The notes beneath the pieces are model-generated. The model was not told where the DNA came from. It ran no database searches and saw only the letters and a program-made list of their open reading frames with translations. This document shows, one piece after another, positions 57,911-64,000 of a DNA stretch of 64,000 bases (its first letter is position 1; the number at the start of each line of letters is the position of its first letter). Origin of the DNA: Cupriavidus pauculus (GTDB taxonomy: Bacteria > Pseudomonadota > Gammaproteobacteria > Burkholderiales > Burkholderiaceae); assembly GCF_003854935.1 (NCBI RefSeq), contig NZ_CP033970.1, positions 1,674,001-1,738,000 of the forward strand, written 5' to 3'. The position numbers and the translations under genes were made by a program.

Positions 57911-58336
57911 TTACGGTAGCTGGCGGAGCTGGCCGATGACGGACATCAGCCGGCCGTGCGCCACGGTGACCGACGCCTCGTCTTGCAGCGCTTCCTGGTA
58001 GCGCTTGCGGAACAGTTCGTCGCCCTGCTCGCTGAACAGCTTCTGCGTGGCGCCGGCCACGGCGCGGCAGGTTTCGTCGTGATGCTCGTCGCCGTCCAGT
58101 TCCTCGTCGATCTCGATGATCAGGCGCGACAGCGGATCGAGCCAGCGGAAGAACGATTCCTCGGTCACCAGCTGCACAAACTGTCCGGCGGGAATCGGGC
58201 CATGCAGTCTCTCGTACTGGCCCCGGTCGTAGCCGATGACCTCCTTGTGGACCTGGAGCAATGCCGCCCGCAGGGCACGCAGCCCCGAGCGGCGGGTTTC
58301 CTGGGTAGCAAGGAACTGTTCGCTGGGCATGCCCAT
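57911..58336 (-). CDS. Hypothetical cytosolic protein
   Basis: A 141-residue, mostly helical protein, rich in Glu and Gln (LRALRAALLQVHKEVIGYDRGQYERLHGPIPAGQFVQLVTEESFFRWLDPLSRLIIEIDEELDGDEHHDETCRAVAGATQKLF). No signal or membrane segment and no recognised domain name on sight; the layout with YxxxHGPIP and FxWLxPLSxLIxxID suggests a conserved beta-proteobacterial family. Convergent with the Gly/Tyr-rich lipoprotein gene. Start uncertain within three Met/Val codons. Confidence 0.7.
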   Translation of the reverse strand: MGMPSEQFLATQETRRSGLRALRAALLQVHKEVIGYDRGQYERLHGPIPAGQFVQLVTEESFFRWLDPLSRLIIEIDEELDGDEHHDETCRAVAGATQKLFSEQGDELFRKRYQEALQDEASVTVAHGRLMSVIGQLRQLP

Positions 58337-58600
58337 CTCCACTTTTCCTGTTCATGGGCAGGCCGTATCGACTCGACCTTCGGCGGCATCCTCCCGGGGC
58401 CACCCTTCGCCTGCCCGTTGTTATCGGCAGCACACGTCCACGCTCGTTACCATGCACGCTGCGCAAGTCAGTATAGGCAGCGCCATGTCCCCAATCTAGC
58501 GCGGGGGCCTAGCGAAATACCCGTATTGCGGCCATGCGGCAAGGCAGGCAGGCCATGCGCCGGGCCGCCGTGCAGGCCCGCCTATATTGCGATGCAGCGG

Positions 58601-59368
58601 CTAGCGCGACGTGAGCCGCATGCGCGCCAGCAGCGGCAGATGGTCAGACGCCAGGCGCGACAGCGCCGTGCGATGGCTGGTCACCGCCACCAGGTGCGCG
58701 CGTGGCGAAGTCCAGATGCGGTCGAGCGCCAGGAACGGCATGCGCGACGGAAACGTCGACACGTGCGGCGTGCGCTCGAAGTAAGCATGGAGCCAGCGCA
58801 GCGGGCGCCCCCACAGGAACCACTCGTTCACGTCGCCCAGCAGGATGGTGGGCTGCTCGGGCGCCTCGGCCAGTGCGGTCAGCAGCCGCTTGACCTGCCA
58901 GCGGCGCTCGCCGGGCCGCAGCCCCAGGTGCGTGGCGATCACGCGCAGCGCGAACGTGCCGGACTCGATGGCATTGCATTCAAGCTGGGCGTCGATGGCG
59001 CCGCGCGGCTCGCAGCCCCTGACGCTGAGGTCGATGTGCCGCACGGCCAGCGGCCGGTAGCGCGTCAGCAGCGCGTTGCCGTAGTCGCCGTCGTCGCGCA
59101 CCAGCGTGGGCCCCGGTATGGCGTGCAGCCCCGTGTGCTGGGACAGGAAGCGCAGCATGTCGAAGCCGGTGCCGCGCGTTTCCACCTCCTGCAGCGCGAT
59201 CAGGTCGGCGCGCAGTTCGTGCAGCACCTCGCAGATGCGCTTGGGCACGAAGTGGCCGTCGGTGCCGACGCCCCCGTGGATGTTGTAGCTCGCCACGGCG
59301 ATCTCCGCGTGGAGCGCGCCGTGCGGCGTGGCGTGATGGGTCATGGGCCGGGTATCCGGTGCGTTCAT
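58601..59368 (-). CDS. Endonuclease/exonuclease/phosphatase family protein
   Basis: A 255-residue EEP-superfamily enzyme, metal-dependent. Motifs: VASYNIHGGVGTDG (Asn for metal), LIALQEVETRG (Glu), RVIATHLGLRPGERRWQ, ILLGDVNEW (Asp-x-Asn) and SDHLPLLARM (Asp-His). No signal peptide. It overlaps the upstream PLD gene by 4 bp, and the EEP/PLD pairing is common in proteobacteria. Substrate could be a phospholipid head group, DNA or nucleotide. Confidence 0.9.
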   Translation of the reverse strand: MNAPDTRPMTHHATPHGALHAEIAVASYNIHGGVGTDGHFVPKRICEVLHELRADLIALQEVETRGTGFDMLRFLSQHTGLHAIPGPTLVRDDGDYGNALLTRYRPLAVRHIDLSVRGCEPRGAIDAQLECNAIESGTFALRVIATHLGLRPGERRWQVKRLLTALAEAPEQPTILLGDVNEWFLWGRPLRWLHAYFERTPHVSTFPSRMPFLALDRIWTSPRAHLVAVTSHRTALSRLASDHLPLLARMRLTSR

Positions 59369-61575
59369 CGCGCCCCCTGGCCAGACGGCGGCGGGCAGCA
59401 CCGCGCCGCGCCCGCGCCACTGCGCAGGGCCGCCTCCGACGCCTGCGCGCGCCGCTGGCGCCGGCGCCGCAGCACCCACCACAGGCCAAGCGGAATCAGC
59501 AGCACCACGCCCAGCCATGCAAAGCTGGCCGCGCCGGGATCGCGCGCGACGGCGGCAATGCGGTCCACCAGCGACGCCGACACGATGATGCCCGGCGACA
59601 TGCCGATGGCCGTGCCCAGCAGGCAATCCCGCAGCCGGATGCGCGACGCCCCCACCACGAGGTTGACCAGCGTGAACGGCGCCACCGGCACCAGCCGCAG
59701 CACCACCATCGCCAGCAGCCCGTGCTTGCCCACCTGCTGCGTCAGCCGGTTCAGCCGCCGGCCGCCAAACCGCTGCACGGCGTTGCGGCCGATCACGCGG
59801 CCCACGGTATAGGTGGCGGCCGTGCTCAGCACCGTGCCGCCCAGCGCGATGGCCGCGCCATAGAGCGGGCCGAACACCACCAGCGTGACCACGATCAGCA
59901 CGGTCACCGGGAACAGCGCCAGCCCGCCGGCCACGAACGCGCCCAGCATCGCCAGCGGGGCAAACGGCTGGTCATCGAGCTGCTGGACGGTGGCCAGCAA
60001 CTGGCGAAAATCGGTCCATTCGCGCAGCGGCGTGTAGCGCCACGCGAACACCACGCCGGCAACGAACAGCACCAGCGCCAGCAGCATGACCACGCGGTTG
60101 GCCACGCGCGGCCGGCCTTCCTGGCCGACGAACTCGGACACGATCTCGTCCGGGTCGATCGGCTCCATCGGGTCCAGCAGCCCCGCATCGGGCAGGGCGG
60201 CGTCGATGTTCTCGGGCACGGTCGGCACGAACGGCTGCAGCGTGCGCCCCTCGGGCCGGTACAGCGCCGCCAGCGCGGTGTTCAGCCGGCCGTGGGTGTC
60301 CAGCGCCTGCGCCAGCGCCTCGGGCGTCACGGCCAGGTGCTCGCACAGCAGGCGGTCGCGCATGGCGCGGATGCCGGCCGCGATGCGGGCGTCGCCGTTG
60401 GACTCGATGACGAGGTTGCACTCGGTATCGAGCCCGAACGAGCGGTTGCTGAGGTTGGCGGAGCCGATGGTCAGCAGGCGGTCGTCCACCACCATGACCT
60501 TGGCGTGCACGTTGACGCAGGCATCGCCCAGGTCCGGCACGTGCGGGCAATAGAGCTGGAAGCGGCCGTCCGGGTCCGCCTCGCGCAGGCCGCGATAGAG
60601 CCGCGCGCGCAGCACGCCCATGCTCGCTTCTTCCAGCCAGCCGCTCTCGGTTCGGCGCGATACCAGCGCGATGTCGGGCCCGTCGGGCTCGCGCAGCCTT
60701 GCCTCGAAGGCGTCGGCGATCAGCCCCGAGCTGAAGTACTGGTTTTCGAGATAGACGCTGTCGCGCGCCGCGGCGATGGCGTCGGTGTGCAGCGCGCGGA
60801 TCTCGCTGACGGCGGGCGAATCGGGCCGTTCGGGATAGGTGCGGCTGATGCCCACGCGCACGTCGGTGATGTCGGGCACGACCTGCCCGGGCCACGGATC
60901 GGTGCCCACGGGGGCATCCGGCGCCGGCACGCGGGGGCGGCGCCCGGTGGCGCGCAGCCAGCGTTCCGCGGCCATGTCGCCCAGCGCCCGCGCGGCCGGG
61001 CCATCGACCACGCACTGCACGTCATGGAATGGCGGGTAGGGCTTGCCGTCGGGGTCCACGCGGCGCGGGTCGTCGGGCAGGTGATGGTGGGTGTCCCAGC
61101 GGCGGATGGTCAGGTCGAGGCCGCCCACGAACGCCACGCGATGGTCGATCACGACGACCTTCTGGTGGTGCGAGGCGCCCGACGGGTGGTTGCCGTCCAG
61201 GCAGAAAGACAGGCGGCGGTGCGTCTGCCAGTGCTCCTTGGCCGACGGCAGGAATTCGCGCTCCAGCGCGAAGACCATCGCGTAGTCCCAGCTCAGCACA
61301 TAGATGCGCAGCCCGCGCCGGCGCCGGCACAGCGCGTTCAGGAAATCGCGCAGCTCGGCGGGCAGGCCGTCGGTGGGGGCGTCGGGCAGCAGCCGCATGC
61401 GGCTGTCGATGTCCCATCCGAGGATGAACACGCTGTGCTCGGCGCGCGTCAGGGCCTCGCGCAGCGCGGGGAAGTAGGCGTCGGCGTCCACCAGCATCGC
61501 AAAGCGCGCGCTGGGCTCCACGCGCCAGCAATTGTGGCCCGGGCGCAGCAGGGATTCTGGGGCATCGTTTCTCAT
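59365..61575 (-). CDS. Phospholipase D / VTT (DedA-like) fusion protein
   Basis: A 736-residue protein. The N-terminal two-thirds is a PLD-superfamily domain with two HKD motifs (HHQKVVVIDHRVAFVGG and HAKVMVVDDRLLTIGSANLSNRSF). A C-terminal VTT/SNARE-associated (DedA-like) membrane domain spans about 510-700 (FAPLAMLGAFVAGGLALFPVTVLIVVTLVVFGPLYGAAIALGGTVLSTAATYTVGRVIGRN and VLRLVPVAPFTLVNLVVGASRIRLRDCLLGTAIGMSPG). Probably acts on phospholipids at the membrane, perhaps as a cardiolipin-synthase-like or lipid-scrambling protein. ATG chosen at MRNDAPES; translation coupled to the EEP gene. Confidence 0.92.
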   Translation of the reverse strand: MRNDAPESLLRPGHNCWRVEPSARFAMLVDADAYFPALREALTRAEHSVFILGWDIDSRMRLLPDAPTDGLPAELRDFLNALCRRRRGLRIYVLSWDYAMVFALEREFLPSAKEHWQTHRRLSFCLDGNHPSGASHHQKVVVIDHRVAFVGGLDLTIRRWDTHHHLPDDPRRVDPDGKPYPPFHDVQCVVDGPAARALGDMAAERWLRATGRRPRVPAPDAPVGTDPWPGQVVPDITDVRVGISRTYPERPDSPAVSEIRALHTDAIAAARDSVYLENQYFSSGLIADAFEARLREPDGPDIALVSRRTESGWLEEASMGVLRARLYRGLREADPDGRFQLYCPHVPDLGDACVNVHAKVMVVDDRLLTIGSANLSNRSFGLDTECNLVIESNGDARIAAGIRAMRDRLLCEHLAVTPEALAQALDTHGRLNTALAALYRPEGRTLQPFVPTVPENIDAALPDAGLLDPMEPIDPDEIVSEFVGQEGRPRVANRVVMLLALVLFVAGVVFAWRYTPLREWTDFRQLLATVQQLDDQPFAPLAMLGAFVAGGLALFPVTVLIVVTLVVFGPLYGAAIALGGTVLSTAATYTVGRVIGRNAVQRFGGRRLNRLTQQVGKHGLLAMVVLRLVPVAPFTLVNLVVGASRIRLRDCLLGTAIGMSPGIIVSASLVDRIAAVARDPGAASFAWLGVVLLIPLGLWWVLRRRRQRRAQASEAALRSGAGAARCCPPPSGQGAR

Positions 61576-61683
61576 GGCGAACGGTAGCCCGCGCAAGTTT
61601 CGTACCGGTCGGGCGGCCGCATGGCGCCGTGGGGTGGCGCGCGCCGGTCGTGTGCGGCTTACTTGCCTTTGTAAAAACTGCAG

Positions 61684-62463
61684 TCAGGCAGCGGAGGGCA
61701 GGGCGGCGCTGCGCCACGCGGCCGGTGGCATGCCGAAGCGGCGCGCGAATGCGCGCGTGAAGGTGGTCTGGTCGGGATAGCCGACGCCGGCCGCGATGTC
61801 GGCCAGCGGCATCGTGCCGGCCATCAGCCATTGCACGGCCTGGTCCAGCCGCAGCCGTGTCTGGTAGCCGTGCGGCGTGTCGCCAAAGGCTTCGCAGAAC
61901 AGCGTGTGGAAGCGGCGCGGACCCCAGCCGATGCGCGCGGCCAGCGCGTCGACGCGCAGCGGCGTGGCCAGGTGGGCGCGCAGGTAGTGGTCCACGGCGG
62001 CCACCGGAAAGCGCGCGGCGGCATCGGCCTGCCGGTCATCGAGACCGAGCATCCGCGTCAGCCCGCCGGCCAGCGCGGCGGCGCGCTGCCACGCGTGCTG
62101 GGCGGCCATGCCGCTGCCAGCGGGCGCCGCCGCCAGCCGGCGCACTTGCGCGGCAAAGCTGGCATCCATCGAGAACATGCGCGGCCGGGCCATCAGACGG
62201 GCTGGCAGGGCCACCGAACTGGACGGGAAATCGGCCACGAGCTGGAGGTTGTCGGGCAGGCCGCTGCACAGGTGGTGATGCCCGGCGGGAATCACGAGGC
62301 CCTGGGTGCGGTCGACGCGGTACGCATGGCCGTCGATTTCCAGTTCGGTCTCGCCATCGACGCCGAACAGGAGTTGGTGATAGTCGTGGGCATGGCCGAA
62401 TGGCCGCCGCTGGTAGCGGCGCGGCTCGACCAGCGGAGACGCATGCTCAACGAGCTTCGGCAT
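61684..62463 (-). CDS. AraC family regulator
   Basis: A 259-residue regulator with an N-terminal cupin domain (FGHAHDYHQLLFGVDGETELEIDGHAYRVDRTQGLVIPAGHHHLCSGL) and a C-terminal AraC domain (VDALAARIGWGPRRFHTLFCEAFGDTPHGYQTRLRLDQAVQWL, then IAAGVGYPDQTTFTRAFARRFGMPPAAWR). Overlaps the upstream DMT gene by 17 bp, so it is the second gene of a two-gene operon and probably regulates the exporter. Confidence 0.9.
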   Translation of the reverse strand: MPKLVEHASPLVEPRRYQRRPFGHAHDYHQLLFGVDGETELEIDGHAYRVDRTQGLVIPAGHHHLCSGLPDNLQLVADFPSSSVALPARLMARPRMFSMDASFAAQVRRLAAAPAGSGMAAQHAWQRAAALAGGLTRMLGLDDRQADAAARFPVAAVDHYLRAHLATPLRVDALAARIGWGPRRFHTLFCEAFGDTPHGYQTRLRLDQAVQWLMAGTMPLADIAAGVGYPDQTTFTRAFARRFGMPPAAWRSAALPSAA

Positions 62464-63355
62464 GGCGCTGCCTCCCCTGTGTCTGGCACAGCCAGACCCC
62501 GACCCCGGCGACGGCCATGCCGCACCACTGCAGCGGCCCCAGCCGGTCGCCGAACAGCAGCGCCGCCTGCACGGCCGCCAGCGGCGGCGCCAGGAACATC
62601 AGCGCGGCGGCGTTGGCCGCCTGTCCGCGCCGTACCAGGCCCAGCAGCAGCCACGTGCCCAGCCCGGACAGCACCACGGCCGCCCAGAGCAGCGCGGCCC
62701 ACAGCGTGGGGCCGGACATCCAGCGCAGGCCGCCGATGCCGCCGGACGCGGCCACCACGACGGCGGCCACCAGCAGCGCCCCGGCGTTCTGCCAGGCCGA
62801 GCTGGCGCGGATATCCGCGCGGGCAATCGAGGTTTTCTGGAGCAGCGTTCCCATCGTGATCGAAATGATCGCCAGCACGCCCACCAGCACGATCCACGGC
62901 GAGACGGCGTGCGGCGCACCGGCCTGCATCGCGGGCAAGACTACCAGACCCACGCCCAGCGCGCCCAGCGCCAGCCCGAGCCAGGTGCGCGACGTCGGCT
63001 GCTCCTTGAGCAGCGGTATCGCAAGCAGCGCGGTCAGCAGCGGCTGCAGCGCGCCCAGCAGCGCCATGATCGACGGCGACAGGCCGTGCGCCACGGCGCC
63101 ATAGCCGGCGCACAGGTAGATGCCCTGCATCAGCGCGCCGGCCAGCAGATGGCGCGGCACCTGCGCCAGCGGCGGCCACGCGGCACGGCCGGCCGCCGCC
63201 ACCGCCGCGAACATCAGCGTCGCCAGCGCAAAGCGGGCCAGCAGGAACAGGCTGGTATCGGCCACCGGCACCACGGCCTTGCCGACGATGAAGCCGGTGG
63301 ACCAGATCAGGACGAAGGCCATGGCGGGCAGCCAGGCGGGCAGGGGGCGCGGCAT
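62447..63355 (-). CDS. EamA/DMT family transporter
   Basis: A 302-residue inner-membrane transporter with ten hydrophobic helices: AFVLIWSTGFIVGKAVVPVADTSLFLLARFALATLMFAAV, YLCAGYGAVAHGLSPSIMALLGALQPLLTALLAIPLLKEQPT, then a second EamA repeat with ALLWAAVVLSGLGTWLLLGLVRRGQAANAAALMFLAPPLAAVQAALLFGD. Typical RhtA/YdcZ-like exporter. Its stop overlaps the araC-type gene start by 17 bp. Confidence 0.88.
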   Translation of the reverse strand: MPRPLPAWLPAMAFVLIWSTGFIVGKAVVPVADTSLFLLARFALATLMFAAVAAAGRAAWPPLAQVPRHLLAGALMQGIYLCAGYGAVAHGLSPSIMALLGALQPLLTALLAIPLLKEQPTSRTWLGLALGALGVGLVVLPAMQAGAPHAVSPWIVLVGVLAIISITMGTLLQKTSIARADIRASSAWQNAGALLVAAVVVAASGGIGGLRWMSGPTLWAALLWAAVVLSGLGTWLLLGLVRRGQAANAAALMFLAPPLAAVQAALLFGDRLGPLQWCGMAVAGVGVWLCQTQGRQRHAEAR

Positions 63356-63477
63356 GGTGGGGTGGGGGCGGTTGGCGAAAAGCGGACGGCAGGGGTGGAA
63401 TCTGCCGCGCAGCCTATCGCAACGCGGGCGGCGTGTCTTGGCAAATCCTGCAGCCGGTGCCTGCCATCGGCACAGCC

Positions 63478-64000
63478 TCAGGCCGCCGCCTTGACCTGGG
63501 TGCGCAGGTAGTCCACCACCCGCGCCACGCGCGGCGGCAGCGACCACTCGGAGCGGTGGATCAGCCACAGCTTGTCGATCACGGGCGCCTGGCAGTCCAG
63601 CACGCGGATGCGGTCCGGCTGCACAAACGCCTCGCGTGCGTAGCGCGGGATCACGGTAAAGCCAAAGCCGCGCGCCACCGGTTCCAGCATCAGGCTGACC
63701 TGGTTGCTGAAGCCCCGGCACGGCAGCGTATGGACGCCCGGATTGCCGGGGTAATGCCGGCTCAGCAGCCGGTTGGCCATGGTCTTGCCGTCGGGATGGT
63801 CGACGAAACCGATGCGCTGCAGATCCTCCCAGCCGTCAACCTGTTCGCTGGCCGGGTAGACCAGCTCCAGCGGCTCCTCGCTGAACGGGCTTGCCGCCAG
63901 ACGCGGCTCGTCGGGCTTCAGCGATACCAGCCCGACGTCGAAGCGGTTCTGCAGCACGCCTTCCAGCACCTCGGCATCGGGCGCGAAGCGGTGCCGGATG
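63478..64000 (-). CDS. LysR family regulator, C-terminal part (truncated at window edge)
   Basis: At least 173 residues of a LysR substrate-binding domain: VLEGVLQNRFDVGLVSLKPDEPRLAASPFSEEPLELVYPASEQ, then GKTMANRLLSRHYPGNPGVHTLPCRGFSNQVSLMLEPVARGFGFTVIPRYAREAFV. The frame is open to the window end; the N-terminal DNA-binding domain lies outside. The nearby DMT exporter or a gene beyond the window is its likely target. Confidence 0.85.
   Translation of the reverse strand, partial: IRHRFAPDAEVLEGVLQNRFDVGLVSLKPDEPRLAASPFSEEPLELVYPASEQVDGWEDLQRIGFVDHPDGKTMANRLLSRHYPGNPGVHTLPCRGFSNQVSLMLEPVARGFGFTVIPRYAREAFVQPDRIRVLDCQAPVIDKLWLIHRSEWSLPPRVARVVDYLRTQVKAAA

Noticed and set aside
1-64000. Prophage, insertion sequence or integrative element
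   Set aside because: No transposase, integrase, phage structural gene, tRNA-end attachment site or terminal repeats were seen; composition is even across the window.

Overview
The window is dense, GC-rich bacterial chromosomal DNA with a Burkholderiaceae look, most like Cupriavidus or Ralstonia. The evidence is gene content: three orphan Bug-type (tripartite tricarboxylate transporter) binding proteins, seven LysR regulators, a Burkholderiales-type porin, PepSY/DUF3649/DUF3325 iron genes and a long-form isocitrate lyase. Genus is inferred from protein resemblance only. I see no rRNA, tRNA, CRISPR array, phage or insertion sequence. Both ends cut through genes: an MFS transporter at the left and a LysR regulator at the right.

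Layout. 1-2.5 kb: galactarate/glucarate permease and galactarate dehydratase (garD). 2.5-4.4 kb: small proteins, a CHM isomerase and MgtC. 4.4-6.9 kb: an acyl-CoA ligase with its IclR regulator. 7-11.8 kb: a Fur-box-headed iron operon (DUF3649, PepSY, DUF3325) and a TonB siderophore receptor. 11.8-14.7 kb: AraC with an AhpD-like protein, then two hypotheticals. 14.8-19.4 kb: signalling genes (chemoreceptor, EAL-CBS-GGDEF protein, degenerate-receiver regulator). 19.5-21.1 kb: cardiolipin synthase preceded by an inverted pair of consensus DnaA boxes. 21.2-30 kb: TetR, isocitrate lyase, LysR/EamA, a Tat-type metallophosphoesterase lipoprotein and HxlR/MFS. 30.2-34.4 kb: Bug, CocE-type hydrolase and LysR, with two ATAG-N7-CTAT boxes in the divergent promoter region. 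34.4-37.2 kb: UdgX and radical-SAM DNA-repair pair under a near-perfect LexA box. 37.3-39.2 kb: LysR/EamA pair. 39.2-45.4 kb: amine/opine-type oxidase trio with Bug, AbrB and LysR. 45.4-51.9 kb: bluB, acyltransferase, lipoprotein, YddG, porin, lipocalin and a RibD-C protein. 52-57.3 kb: MFS, then a PhnD-like / ornithine cyclodeaminase / Bug operon divergent from a HutC-type GntR. 57.4-61.6 kb: Gly/Tyr-rich lipoprotein, a hypothetical, and an EEP nuclease with a PLD-VTT membrane protein. 61.7-64 kb: DMT exporter, AraC and a partial LysR.

The recurring design is a small catabolic or transport module with its own regulator, usually divergent, and a recognisable operator between them. The observations most worth following are the SOS box on the udgX/radical-SAM operon, the DnaA boxes upstream of cardiolipin synthase, the twin LysR boxes at 31.3-31.5 kb, the 14-bp inverted repeat that gives two divergent genes the same upstream sequence at 48.1 kb, and the OCD-Bug-PhnD operon with HutC-like half-sites.
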